Assembly (NCBI GenBank): GCA_006383075.2
Contig: SMNH02000003.1
Location: 550,496-614,495 of the forward strand
Direction of reading: 5' to 3'
Source: Kordia sp. TARA_039_SRF
GTDB taxonomy: Bacteria > Bacteroidota > Bacteroidia > Flavobacteriales > Flavobacteriaceae
DNA length: 64,000 bases
Of this stretch, positions 10,739-20,592 are shown piece by piece. The translations under genes and the position numbers were made by a program. The notes under the pieces are model-generated. The model was given only the letters and a program-made list of their open reading frames with translations, did not search any database and was not told the origin of the DNA. The stretch's first letter is position 1. Each line of letters opens with the position of its first letter.

Positions 10739-11468
10739 GACGTTTGGTTTTGGTAAACATACTTCTGATTTTCATTTTGATGATTCCGAAAAAAGCTTCC
10801 GAAAATATCGAACTGTCCATTTTAGAAACTCCTTTAGTTCTATCGGTAAAAATAACGGAAACTTCTTTGATGTTGAAACCGAGTTTCCACGCTTTGAATT
10901 TTAATTCTATTTGAAACGCATATCCTACAAAGCGAATGTTATCCAATCCTATAGTTTCCAGTACTTTTCGACGATAACAAACAAATCCTGCCGTAGTATC
11001 GTGAATTGGAATTCGGGTAATGAAACGCACATATTTTGACGCAAAATACGACATCAACACGCGATTCATTGGCCAATTGACCACATTCACACCTTTTACA
11101 TAACGCGAACCAATTGCAACATCAGCGCCTTCATTTTCGCAAGCCGCAAGCAGTTTTTTCAAATCTTCAGGATTGTGTGAAAAGTCAGCATCCATTTCAA
11201 AAATATATTCATAATCGCGCGCCAATGCCCAGCGAAAACCGTGAATATACGCTGTTCCCAATCCTGTTTTGGCGTTTCGAACTTCTAAAAATAACCGCGA
11301 TGGATATTTTTGTTGCAGTTCCTGCACTTTTGTATGCGTTCCGTCAGGAGAATTGTCGTCCACAACCAAAATATCAAATGCCTTTTCTTGCGCAAAAACA
11401 GCTTCTATAATGGCTTCAATATTTTCAATTTCGTTATACGTGGGTATGACTACAATTGCGTCGGACAT
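10731..11468 (-). CDS. Polyprenol monophosphomannose synthase-like family 2 glycosyltransferase
   Basis: VVIPTYNEIENIEAII, VVDDNSPDGT, EMDADFSHNPEDL, RYVKG; DPM1-like. Confidence 0.88.
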   Translation of the reverse strand: MSDAIVVIPTYNEIENIEAIIEAVFAQEKAFDILVVDDNSPDGTHTKVQELQQKYPSRLFLEVRNAKTGLGTAYIHGFRWALARDYEYIFEMDADFSHNPEDLKKLLAACENEGADVAIGSRYVKGVNVVNWPMNRVLMSYFASKYVRFITRIPIHDTTAGFVCYRRKVLETIGLDNIRFVGYAFQIELKFKAWKLGFNIKEVSVIFTDRTKGVSKMDSSIFSEAFFGIIKMKIRSMFTKTKRHA

Positions 11469-11742
11469 TTTCTAAAATTAAGCTTAATACCAAATAAACT
11501 TTAAAATAACTGATTAAATCTGTTTCTATTTCCTTTATATTTCAATATAAAAAATAAGCGTAACTACTGCTATGCTTATGTTTTCTATTTCATCTAAAGA
11601 AACTACAATTCAAATTTTGCATCAATCATTTTAAAGCTTATTTGATATAACAAAAGTACACAAATTATAGGTTTTGCCATTGTGTTCGGTATTTTGTGCT
11701 GAATTTTTATGTATTATTTAACATACTTGCTAATTTTACCAA

Positions 11743-12402
11743 ATGTTTACTGTTGTAGAACGTACCGTCATCTCTAACGATTGGCTTACATTGTTGTTCG
11801 TCACAACCTTGTGTTTGCTTGTAGTGACGCGTTTACTGTTTCGAAAAAAATTTACGCTTTTTTTGGGATTTCTTTTTTCGAATGAATATCAAAATCAAGC
11901 AATCGCAAAACAGGAAAAAACCATCAATATATTTACCTCATTATTGTTTTTGGTACAGGTAATTTCTTTTTCGATTTTTGGGTATGTAGCAGTTACTTTT
12001 TTCCGTCCGTATTTGGTCGACGCGCCGTTTTTGTTTGTGAAGATTAGTTCGTTCATCTTGTTTTTTGTGATAATTAGATATATTTTAGAGAAAATTATGG
12101 CGGTTATTTTGGAAATCGAACCGTATATTGACGCTTATAATTTCCACAAGATCAATGCTCGAAATCTATTTGGCTTAGTATTGATTCCTGTTAACTTAGT
12201 GCTAGTTTACTACGGTTATCAACATAAGATTGTATTTTTCTCAGTAATTATCTTTTTTCTATTCTATAATCTCATCGTATTATTTCTTCTATTAAAGAAT
12301 TATCAAAAATTGATAATCAGTAAGTTGTTTTATTTTATTTTGTATCTTTGCGCACTTGAAATTGCCCCTTATTTAGTTATCTATAAATTACTAATTGAAT
12401 AA
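11743..12402 (+). CDS. DUF4271-like integral membrane protein
   Basis: Multiple TM segments, located directly upstream of hemD. Confidence 0.65.
   Translation: MFTVVERTVISNDWLTLLFVTTLCLLVVTRLLFRKKFTLFLGFLFSNEYQNQAIAKQEKTINIFTSLLFLVQVISFSIFGYVAVTFFRPYLVDAPFLFVKISSFILFFVIIRYILEKIMAVILEIEPYIDAYNFHKINARNLFGLVLIPVNLVLVYYGYQHKIVFFSVIIFFLFYNLIVLFLLLKNYQKLIISKLFYFILYLCALEIAPYLVIYKLLIE
12343..12350 (+). promoter_or_regulatory. Internal -7 box TATCTTTG upstream of hemD
   Basis: Perfect TAnnTTTG match inside the 3' end of the upstream CDS. Confidence 0.4.
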
Positions 12403-12424
12403 CGCGACAAATAAAATAAAGGTT

Positions 12425-13171
12425 ATGAAAGTCAAAACCATTTTAGTTTCTCAACCGGAACCAAAAATTGAAAACTCACCTTACTCAAGGCTTATTGATA
12501 AGCAGAAAGTAAAGATTGATTTTAGACCATTCATACATGTTGAAGGTGTAAGTGCAAGAGAAGTACGTCACCAAAAGATAGACTTGTCGAAATTTACAGC
12601 TATCATTTTAACAAGTAGAAATGCGGTAGATCACTTTTTTAGAGTAGCTGAGGAAATGCGCTTTAAGGTGCCTGATACTATGAAGTATTTTTGCCAGTCG
12701 GAAGCTGTGGCTTATTATTTGCAAAAATACGTGGTATACAGAAAACGTAAGATTTATGTTGGAAAACGTACATTTCAAGAATTGTCTCCGTTAATTAAAA
12801 AATACAAAGACGAAACGTATTTGTTGCCGTCATCAGATGCATTGAAACCTGCTGTTCCTGAAACATTGAATTCTCTAAATATCACTTGGGAACGTGGAGT
12901 TTTTTACAAAACTGTGGTAAGTGACTTGTCAGATTTACGCGATGTGTATTATGACATTTTAGTGTTTTTTAGTCCTTCAGGAATCAAGTCATTATTGGCA
13001 AACTTCCCTGATTTTGAGCAAAACGACACACGCATAGCCGTATTTGGAAACTCTACCATCAAAGCAACTACCGAAGCCGGATTGCGCGTAGATATTAAAG
13101 CACCAACGCCTGAAACACCATCGATGACGATGGCTTTAGCAAAATATATTGATGAAGTAAACAAAAAATAA
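12425..13171 (+). CDS. hemD: Uroporphyrinogen-III synthase
   Basis: ILTSRNAVDHFF, FFSPSGIKSLL, AVFGNSTIKATTEAGL; ATG at 12425. Confidence 0.85.
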   Translation: MKVKTILVSQPEPKIENSPYSRLIDKQKVKIDFRPFIHVEGVSAREVRHQKIDLSKFTAIILTSRNAVDHFFRVAEEMRFKVPDTMKYFCQSEAVAYYLQKYVVYRKRKIYVGKRTFQELSPLIKKYKDETYLLPSSDALKPAVPETLNSLNITWERGVFYKTVVSDLSDLRDVYYDILVFFSPSGIKSLLANFPDFEQNDTRIAVFGNSTIKATTEAGLRVDIKAPTPETPSMTMALAKYIDEVNKK

Positions 13172-13194
13172 GTACTTCAGAATTTTCTTTACCA

Positions 13195-13227
13195 AGCAGT
13201 CATTTCGTTGAAATGACTGCTTTTTTT
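13195..13227 (+). terminator. Rho-independent terminator
   Basis: AGCAGTCATTTC-GTT-GAAATGACTGCT + TTTTTT. Confidence 0.9.
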
Positions 13228-13321
13228 ATTTCGTTAAGAAAAACATGTAAAGTCCTTTTCTAAAGACAGGAATTCTCTAGCTAATTTTTTACACACAACA
13301 CGGTTTACCATCGAAGTTTGT

Positions 13322-13329
13322 TATATTTG
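13322..13329 (+). promoter_or_regulatory. -7 box TATATTTG
   Basis: TAnnTTTG match 22 bp upstream of ATG at 13351. Confidence 0.45.
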
Positions 13330-13350
13330 TGTAACACTTACACACAATTC

Positions 13351-14136
13351 ATGAGAAAAAGTTTATACAGTATCTTAACAATGGTATTATTTTTGGTGAG
13401 CTGTTCCCAGAAAAGTACTGATAAAGTCAATCCAGCTATCAATTTCGAAGAAGGTTTTTCGCAAACCTTAGTCTTTGGCACCAAAACCAGCGCTAATAAA
13501 ATGGGCTTTTTTGAAGATAAAAACTTTATTCATTTTCAATTGGATGAAATTACAAGTGATAGTTCCTTTGTATTTACAGGAAAAGTAACGCGCATGCTGT
13601 ATACTTCTGATATGTTTGGTGAAAAAGAAAGTTTAGATACCGAAGTGATAAAATCGTTAAACAACACCAAAAGATTGAGCGCTATGGAATTGGAAATGTA
13701 CAACGATGTTAAACAGTACTTAGATAAAGAGTTTACGTTTACGCTTGATAAATACGGAAACATTATTCAATCAGCGCAATACAAAGATGCGGGCAGTTAT
13801 TTAGACACGTCGCTTATAGACCAATATTCTCCTGTTCCGATGGTGTTTCCAGCAGAAAAATTAGCCGTTGGCACTACTTGGAATTTTGAAACAAACAATC
13901 CGTTGATTGCATCGCAAAAAATAAAATACACCTATACGGTTGATGACATTACAGATGATAAAATTTTTGTCGCCGTTGAAATGACTATTGATGGATTAGG
14001 CGGATTATTAGATAAAAATACCGCTAAAGGGATTTATGAAATTGACCGAAAAACCAAACGATTTATCAAAGGTGAACGAACAATGAAAGTGCAAACTGGC
14101 GGTGGAAAAGCGACGTATGAAATTTATGAACTATAG
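13351..14136 (+). CDS. Hypothetical lipoprotein
   Basis: Lipobox FLVSCSQKS; ATG at 13351. Confidence 0.7.
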   Translation: MRKSLYSILTMVLFLVSCSQKSTDKVNPAINFEEGFSQTLVFGTKTSANKMGFFEDKNFIHFQLDEITSDSSFVFTGKVTRMLYTSDMFGEKESLDTEVIKSLNNTKRLSAMELEMYNDVKQYLDKEFTFTLDKYGNIIQSAQYKDAGSYLDTSLIDQYSPVPMVFPAEKLAVGTTWNFETNNPLIASQKIKYTYTVDDITDDKIFVAVEMTIDGLGGLLDKNTAKGIYEIDRKTKRFIKGERTMKVQTGGGKATYEIYEL

Positions 14137-14186
14137 CTAAGACTGAAAAACTAATCAACAAAAACCACGTGTTTTAACAGAATACC

Positions 14187-15644
14187 ATGCTTAAACAACA
14201 ACTGAATTTTAAACTATCTCAAAAACTATCTCCTCAACAAATTCAATTAATGAAGTTGATTCAATTGCCTACGCAAGCTTTTGAGCAACGATTGAAACAA
14301 GAACTAGAGGAAAACCCTGCATTGGATAGCGGAAAAGAGCAAACAGACGATTATGACGATGATTTTTCAAATGATTATGAAGATGATTTCGGAAACGAGT
14401 CAATTGCTGCAGAAGACATCAATGTAGACGAATATTTGAGTGATGATGAAATTCCAAGTTATCGTTTGCAAGCCAATAATTATAGCGCTGATGATGATGA
14501 AAAAAGTGTTCCGTATGCGTCGGGAACGTCTTTTAATCAGCATTTAAAGAATCAATTGAATACGTTTCGCCTTTCGGAAGAAGACCGTGAAGTTGCAGAA
14601 TTTTTGATTGGTAGTGTAGATGAAAGCGGTTATATCCGCAGGCCTTTGGAAGATATTGTGGACGATTTAGCCTTCACGCAAAATATTTTTACCTCTGTAG
14701 AACATATTGAAAAGATTTTAAATATTGTTCATGAACTTGATCCGGCTGGCGTTGGCGCACGAAATTTACAAGAATGCTTATTGATTCAATTACACAGAAA
14801 AGAGCCAACCGCTTCTATCGAAATGGCGATTGAAATTTTGGAAAAGTCGTTTGAGCATTTTACCAAAAAACATTATAAAAAACTTTTACAGAAGTTTGAT
14901 ATTACCGAAGTAGAACTGCGCGATGCTATTTTAGAAATTGAGCGTTTAAATCCAAAACCTGGCGGCTCATATGCAGGAAATACCAAAATCATAGAACATA
15001 TTGTTCCCGATTTTACCATTCGCATCGTAGATGGTGTGTTAGAATTGACCTTAAACGGACGAAATGCTCCCGAATTGCATGTTTCCAAAGAATATAACAA
15101 CATGCTCAAAGGCTACAAAGACGCGCGTCAGAAAACGAAATCGCAAAAAGATGCCGTATTGTTTATCAAGCAAAAGTTAGATGCTGCCAAATGGTTTATA
15201 GAAGCCATAAAGCAACGTCAGCAGACACTTTTAGTGACGATGAACGCCATTATGCATTATCAAGAAGAATACTTTCTTACAGGCGACGAGCGCAAGCTAA
15301 AACCTATGATTTTGAAAGATATTGCCGATATGATTCATATGGATGTTTCTACGGTTTCGCGTGTGGCAAATAGCAAATACGTGGATACGCCGTATGGAAC
15401 AAAGTTGATTAAGGAGTTTTTCTCGGAATCAATGAAAAATGAGCAAGGAGAAGACGTTTCTACGCGAGAAATTAAGAAGATTTTGGAAACTGTCATTGAA
15501 GAAGAAAACAAGAAAAAACCGTTGACCGATGAAAAGTTAGCCAAAATTTTAAAAGAAAAAGGCTATCCAATTGCCCGTAGAACTGTAGCAAAATATAGAG
15601 AACAGCTCGATATTCCTGTAGCTCGCTTACGAAAGAAAATCTAA
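14187..15644 (+). CDS. rpoN: RNA polymerase sigma-54 factor
   Basis: LSQKLSPQQIQLMKLIQLP, acidic region, MDVSTVSRVANSKYV, RPN box ARRTVAKYREQL. Confidence 0.96.
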   Translation: MLKQQLNFKLSQKLSPQQIQLMKLIQLPTQAFEQRLKQELEENPALDSGKEQTDDYDDDFSNDYEDDFGNESIAAEDINVDEYLSDDEIPSYRLQANNYSADDDEKSVPYASGTSFNQHLKNQLNTFRLSEEDREVAEFLIGSVDESGYIRRPLEDIVDDLAFTQNIFTSVEHIEKILNIVHELDPAGVGARNLQECLLIQLHRKEPTASIEMAIEILEKSFEHFTKKHYKKLLQKFDITEVELRDAILEIERLNPKPGGSYAGNTKIIEHIVPDFTIRIVDGVLELTLNGRNAPELHVSKEYNNMLKGYKDARQKTKSQKDAVLFIKQKLDAAKWFIEAIKQRQQTLLVTMNAIMHYQEEYFLTGDERKLKPMILKDIADMIHMDVSTVSRVANSKYVDTPYGTKLIKEFFSESMKNEQGEDVSTREIKKILETVIEEENKKKPLTDEKLAKILKEKGYPIARRTVAKYREQLDIPVARLRKKI

Positions 15645-16250
15645 ATGCGCACTTTTCTCAACGTTATATCGTACGTGTTTCATCCTATTTTTATTCCTTC
15701 AATGGCAACTGTTGGGTACTTTTTAGTAACGCCACGCATGTACGAATTCAACTTTAAAGTAGATGTCTCCATCACCATTGCGATTTTTACTGTATTCATT
15801 CCTATCTTGACATTTATTTTGTTGCGACGACTACGAATGATTGATACCGTTTTTGTAAAAGATGTACGGCAGCGGAAAATCCCGTTATACTTATACGTTT
15901 TATTACTGTTTTTAATCGTTACCAAAATCATTTCGAAATCTATTTTTGCAGAATTGTATGATTTTTTTGTCGCGACCTTGATTTCGGCTATACTGTGTTT
16001 GTTTTTTGTATTGATTCGCATCAAAGCAAGCATGCACATGATGGGAATTGCTGGCTTGGTGATGTTTTTGATAGTGTTGAGCATTAGCTATCAACTCAAC
16101 ATTACTTTTGCGTTAAGCATCTTGATTTTAATGATTGGAATTGTGGGAAGTTCGCGCTTGTACTTAAAAGCGCATACGATTAGCGAACTGATTCTTGGGT
16201 TAGCCATTGGCGTCATTCCTCAATTATTGGTGATGTACGATTGGTTATAA
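15645..16250 (+). CDS. Integral membrane protein (PAP2-like), hypothetical
   Basis: Hydrophobic, SSRLYLKAHTISELILGLAIGV resembles the C-terminal PAP2 region; start abuts rpoN stop. Confidence 0.6.
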   Translation: MRTFLNVISYVFHPIFIPSMATVGYFLVTPRMYEFNFKVDVSITIAIFTVFIPILTFILLRRLRMIDTVFVKDVRQRKIPLYLYVLLLFLIVTKIISKSIFAELYDFFVATLISAILCLFFVLIRIKASMHMMGIAGLVMFLIVLSISYQLNITFALSILILMIGIVGSSRLYLKAHTISELILGLAIGVIPQLLVMYDWL

Positions 16251-16940
16251 GATGTAAAACATCAAACCTACTTTAATGGTATTTATTTGAAATTGCTCGC
16301 CGTTTGTGGTAAAGGTATCGTCTTTAAAAAGTTTGTTCAATCCGTAATAGAGATGAAAATTCCACGTGTTGTATCCCGCACTCAGCGTCAATCCGTATTG
16401 AAAGCGTTTCAAGTCGTCGTTTTGAAATTTCAGCTTTTCCGCATCACTGATAAATTTAGAAATTCCTGAAAAAATATATCCTACTTTAAATCCTCCGTAA
16501 ATACGCCAAAATTTATATGTTTCTGCTGTAGACGTTCGCCAACGAAACTCGATAGGCAGTTCTAGTTCGTGTGTTCGGTATTTATTTCGCTTAAAACTCA
16601 CATCACTTCCAATAGCTTCGTAAGCAATTCCATTACCCGTTTCTACCGCTTTTAGGTTGTGAAAGTATGAATTATAAGAATAGCCTAAGCCAATTCCAAT
16701 AGCCTTGTTGCGTTTTTTATTGATGGGAAAATCGCGAATAACACCAATATGCAATCCGTTTGACAAATTATTTTGAGAAATGCCGCTAGGACGATTTTGA
16801 AGTATGTTATAGGTGAATCCGATATAAAACTGGTCTTCACGGTATTTATCATCAAGAATTGTGTCTTGAGCGACTTCTTCTTGCGCAAAACCTGTTTGCA
16901 TTCCTAGCAAAATTAAAATTCCAATAACAATATGCTTCAT
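16245..16940 (-). CDS. Outer-membrane beta-barrel porin family protein
   Basis: Signal peptide MKHIVIGILILLGMQTGFAQ, alternating beta-strand pattern; ATG at 16940. Confidence 0.7.
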   Translation of the reverse strand: MKHIVIGILILLGMQTGFAQEEVAQDTILDDKYREDQFYIGFTYNILQNRPSGISQNNLSNGLHIGVIRDFPINKKRNKAIGIGLGYSYNSYFHNLKAVETGNGIAYEAIGSDVSFKRNKYRTHELELPIEFRWRTSTAETYKFWRIYGGFKVGYIFSGISKFISDAEKLKFQNDDLKRFQYGLTLSAGYNTWNFHLYYGLNKLFKDDTFTTNGEQFQINTIKVGLMFYIL

Positions 16941-16992
16941 TTGCGATGTATTTAAAAACGATTGTTTTGTGGATTCTATGACAAGATAGCAT

Positions 16993-17020
16993 AAAAAAAG
17001 CACTCTGAGTAGAGTGCTTT
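16993..17020 (-). terminator. Rho-independent terminator of the exb cluster
   Basis: AAAGCACTCT-GAGT-AGAGTGCTTT with A-run (T-run on minus) immediately downstream of CDS 17042-17527. Confidence 0.85.
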
Positions 17021-17041
17021 TCTATAAAAATTTAAGATTTT

Positions 17042-17527
17042 CTATTTGTAATTTTGACCAGCTTCACCTTTTCTAGTGGTGTAGTTAATCTTTAATGCGT
17101 TGATTTCACGAAGCTGTTGTTTGATATCTGCTACCAATCCCATATTTGTTTCTCCATCAACTTTTAAAGCCGTAATGGCTACATATCTGAACTCTTGACC
17201 AACATCATTGTTCAGCGTGTTGAACCAATAATCTTTGATTTCGTCAACACTTGCAAATTTATCATTTAACTGAATTTTTGCTTGTGTCCCTACATCACTT
17301 TGATATCGTTCGTGCGGCTTTCCTGCATAAATATAAATGATTGGATCATTTTTATCTAGTTTCTGCACTTGATCTGCATACGGAAAGTCCTGCGCTACTT
17401 TGTAATCATCTTTCTTAAACGTTGTTACCGTCATAAAGAAAAATAATAACATGAATACAATATCTGGTAATGCTGCTGTAGAAACAGGTGGCAATTCACC
17501 ACTTTTTTTCTTTTTAAATTTAGACAT
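17042..17527 (-). CDS. ExbD/TolR family biopolymer transporter (second copy)
   Basis: Single N-terminal TM preceded by PPVSTAALPDIVFMLLFFFMTVTTF. Confidence 0.88.
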   Translation of the reverse strand: MSKFKKKKSGELPPVSTAALPDIVFMLLFFFMTVTTFKKDDYKVAQDFPYADQVQKLDKNDPIIYIYAGKPHERYQSDVGTQAKIQLNDKFASVDEIKDYWFNTLNNDVGQEFRYVAITALKVDGETNMGLVADIKQQLREINALKINYTTRKGEAGQNYK

Positions 17528-17540
17528 AGTAACTACGTTT

Positions 17541-18158
17541 TTAATTATTAGTTTCTGCTTCAGATATTTTTAAAGGAAATAAATCTTTAATTACTTCCAT
17601 TTTCTCTTTTAAGTCGTCTTTAACTGATTCATCGACTTGAGGATCAGCCACGACGCTTTCCATTTCTGTATAATCTCTTTGATACAAACGTTGTGCTTCA
17701 CGGTTTCTCAACTCGTTATACGCACCTACAAGTTCATTTTGTACAGACATGAACGTTTTATAGTTTGTTTCTCTATCGTTTCGTACAGAAATAATCGCTT
17801 TGTTGGGATGATCTGAAGATTCTGGATCTTTCTTACCTTTACAATATGTACAAGGCTCACCTTTTTCGTTAGTCCCGCCACCGTTATCAAGAAATTCTCT
17901 TGCTGCTTTGCGCAAGTCTTTGATATCCATAATTTCTTCCTCAACCAAAAGTTCATTGTTTTTATTTACCAATACCGTAAATAAGTTCTTCTGCTTGATG
18001 ATTGGTGGTGTTACTCCAGGAGGCGGCATCGGAGGCAACTTACGGTTGATTCCTGTATCCTCTTGGAATGTGGTTGTTACTAAGAAAAAGATAAGAAGTA
18101 AGAATGCAATATCGGCCATCGAACCTGCGTTCACTTCTGGTATGTTTCTTCTTCCCAT
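17541..18158 (-). CDS. ExbD/TolR family biopolymer transporter (first copy, with periplasmic CxxC)
   Basis: RRNIPEVNAGSMADIAFLLLIFFLVTTTF; CTYC motif in periplasmic domain. Confidence 0.9.
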   Translation of the reverse strand: MGRRNIPEVNAGSMADIAFLLLIFFLVTTTFQEDTGINRKLPPMPPPGVTPPIIKQKNLFTVLVNKNNELLVEEEIMDIKDLRKAAREFLDNGGGTNEKGEPCTYCKGKKDPESSDHPNKAIISVRNDRETNYKTFMSVQNELVGAYNELRNREAQRLYQRDYTEMESVVADPQVDESVKDDLKEKMEVIKDLFPLKISEAETNN

Positions 18159-18160
18159 AA

Positions 18161-18577
18161 TTATTTGTTAAGTGTTTTCTTGATTCCAAATCCAATCATA
18201 GACAAAATTGCTATGGCTGCTAAAAAGTAGAACATGTAAATACCTGTTCCAACATATTTAGATTCTGTCGCGGTTACTTGTATATCGTCTCCAAGATTTT
18301 TCGGAATTGCATCACTTGCAGCTACGTAAGACAGAATAGCGATAATCGCGAATACTGCCAAAGAAATCAAGGTTTTCTTTAACGCTTGAGGATTTGTAGC
18401 CAAGTTTTTAATTCCAAAGAACAATGCAATTGCCGAAGTAACAATAACCAATACTTCTCCAGCAATAATCATTCCATTTCCTGTTGAATTGTCCGTAAGT
18501 ATCATAATATAGAGAATTAACCCTATCAATGCTATTACGGCAATCAAAATAGTTAGTATTAATTTTAAAGTTTTCAT
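18161..18577 (-). CDS. Small integral membrane protein, hypothetical
   Basis: Four hydrophobic segments, sits between exbB and exbD. Confidence 0.75.
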   Translation of the reverse strand: MKTLKLILTILIAVIALIGLILYIMILTDNSTGNGMIIAGEVLVIVTSAIALFFGIKNLATNPQALKKTLISLAVFAIIAILSYVAASDAIPKNLGDDIQVTATESKYVGTGIYMFYFLAAIAILSMIGFGIKKTLNK

Positions 18578-18607
18578 ATTATATTGTATTGTATAAAGTT
18601 GATAGTA

Positions 18608-19339
18608 TTATCTTTTGTAACGAACTAATAAATCTATTAAAGAAATAGATGAATCTTCCATGTCGTTCACGATACTATCAATTTTAGCAATAATATAGTT
18701 GTAGAAAATTTGAAGAATAATACCTACAATCAAACCGAATACAGTTGTCAATAAGGCTACCTGAATAGAACTCGCAATTAACGAAGCATCTAACGAACCT
18801 ACTGCTGCAATTTTATCGAAGGCTTGAATCATACCAATTACCGTTCCCATGAATCCTAACATCGGTGCAATGGCAATAAATAAAGAAATCCAAGATACGT
18901 TTCTTTCTAATTGTCCCATTTGAACTCCACCATAAGCAACTACTGCCTTTTCAGCGTTTTCAACACCTTCATCCATACGGTCTAATCCTTGATAAAAGAT
19001 AGATGCCACAGGACCTTTTGTGTTTCTAGCTACTTCTTTCGCTGCTTCTACTCCACCACTCGCTAAAGCATTTTCAACATTTGCTAATAACTTCTTATTA
19101 TTAGTAGACGCCATATTAAGGTAGATGATTCTTTCAATACAAATTGCCAATCCTAAGATAAGACATAATAGTACAATTCCCATGAACCCAGGTCCACCTT
19201 TAATAAAGTAATCTTTTAATATTTGGTGAATCCCTTGCTCAGCACCGGCTGTTGCTTCAGCTGCATCTTGTGCTGTTGCTACACCTACATTTAAAATCGT
19301 TAACATGGCCATAGCCATAATAGAAAATCCTTTTTTCAT
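18608..19339 (-). CDS. exbB: MotA/TolQ/ExbB proton channel family protein
   Basis: ISLFIAIAPMLGFMGTVIGMIQAF, SIQVALLTTVFGLIVGII. Confidence 0.92.
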   Translation of the reverse strand: MKKGFSIMAMAMLTILNVGVATAQDAAEATAGAEQGIHQILKDYFIKGGPGFMGIVLLCLILGLAICIERIIYLNMASTNNKKLLANVENALASGGVEAAKEVARNTKGPVASIFYQGLDRMDEGVENAEKAVVAYGGVQMGQLERNVSWISLFIAIAPMLGFMGTVIGMIQAFDKIAAVGSLDASLIASSIQVALLTTVFGLIVGIILQIFYNYIIAKIDSIVNDMEDSSISLIDLLVRYKR

Positions 19340-19417
19340 TTCTTTTGAACTTAAATTTTGTTAGTTAATCGGGTTAAAGATATAAAAATTTTAATAATAA
19401 TATACGATATTTTTATG

Positions 19418-19505
19418 CAGAGAGGAAGGGATTCGAACCCTCGATACGGTTGTGCCGTATACACACTTTCCAGGCGTGCGCCTTCGACCACTCGGCCACC
19501 TCTCT
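19418..19505 (-). tRNA. tRNA-Ser(GGA)
   Basis: Minus strand AGAGAGGTGGCCGAGTGGTCGAAGGCGCACGCCTGGAAAGTGTG...variable arm...GGTTCGAATCCCTTCCTCTCT; 7-bp acceptor stem AGAGAGG/CCTCTCT, loop CTGGAAA. Confidence 0.96.
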
Positions 19506-19563
19506 AAAATGGACGGGCAAATAACAAAAAATATTTTAGTTTTTGAAATATATCTAGTTATTT

Positions 19564-20592
19564 TTAAGACATTTCACCCCTAATTTGTGTTTCAAAGACC
19601 GTTTTGAAGGTTGACACGTCCATTTTTCTACCAAGAAGATACATGAGCTTGGCGATAGCTGCTTCTGTAGTAATGTCTTTTCCACTAACAATTTCAAGCT
19701 TTTTTAAGGCAACACTGGTTTCGTATTGTCCCATAATGACGTTTCCACCTGAACATTGTGTTACGTTGATTAGCAAGATACCTTTTTGTTTTATTTCTGA
19801 TAAAAATTCTAAAAACCAAGACGTTGTAGGCGCATTTCCAGCTCCGTAAGTCTCTAAAATAATGGCTTTAATAGTGTTTGACGCTAAAAAACCTTCCAAA
19901 CTTGCCTTGGTAATACCTGGAAATAGTTTGATTAAGGCAATATTGTTATCTACTTGCTTGTGCACTTTGAAAGTTTTCCCTGGAATTGGACGCCACAAGT
20001 TTTCTTTAAATATTTTTAAATGCACACCCGATTCTGCCAATGGCGGATAGTTGAGCGATGCAAAGGCTTCAAAATGTTCCGCGTTTATTTTGGTGGTTCT
20101 ATTGGCTCTGTAGAGTTTGTATTCAAAGTACAGTCCGACTTCTTGTATTGCTGGATTTCCGTCAGCATCACGCAAGGAAGCTATTTGAATAGACGTAATG
20201 AGGTTTTCTTTGGCATCCGTACGTAAATCTCCAATAGGCAATTGCGAACCTGTGAAAATGACAGGTTTTGCCAAGTTTTCCAGCATAAAACTCAACGCCG
20301 AACCAGAATAACTCATTGTATCACTTCCATGCAACACCACAAAACCATCAAATATTGCATAGTTTTCCTCTATAATCTCCGCTATTTTAATCCAATTTTC
20401 CGGATTCATATCTGAAGAATCAATCGGCGTATCAAAGGCAACCGTTTCTATAAAACAATCCAAATGAATAAGCTCTGGAATGCGCTCTAGCAATTTACTA
20501 AAGTTAAAAGCACGCAGCGCTCCCGTTTCATAATCTTTAATCATTCCAATGGTTCCACCTGTGTATATGAGTAGTATTCTGGGTTGAGTCAT
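19564..20592 (-). CDS. ansA: Type I L-asparaginase
   Basis: ILLIYTGGTIGMIKD, VLHGSDTMSYSGSAL, ILETYGAGNAP. Confidence 0.93.
   Translation of the reverse strand: MTQPRILLIYTGGTIGMIKDYETGALRAFNFSKLLERIPELIHLDCFIETVAFDTPIDSSDMNPENWIKIAEIIEENYAIFDGFVVLHGSDTMSYSGSALSFMLENLAKPVIFTGSQLPIGDLRTDAKENLITSIQIASLRDADGNPAIQEVGLYFEYKLYRANRTTKINAEHFEAFASLNYPPLAESGVHLKIFKENLWRPIPGKTFKVHKQVDNNIALIKLFPGITKASLEGFLASNTIKAIILETYGAGNAPTTSWFLEFLSEIKQKGILLINVTQCSGGNVIMGQYETSVALKKLEIVSGKDITTEAAIAKLMYLLGRKMDVSTFKTVFETQIRGEMS

Noticed and set aside
15191-15373. 60-aa ORF inside rpoN
   Set aside because: Alternative frame of a strongly conserved sigma factor gene
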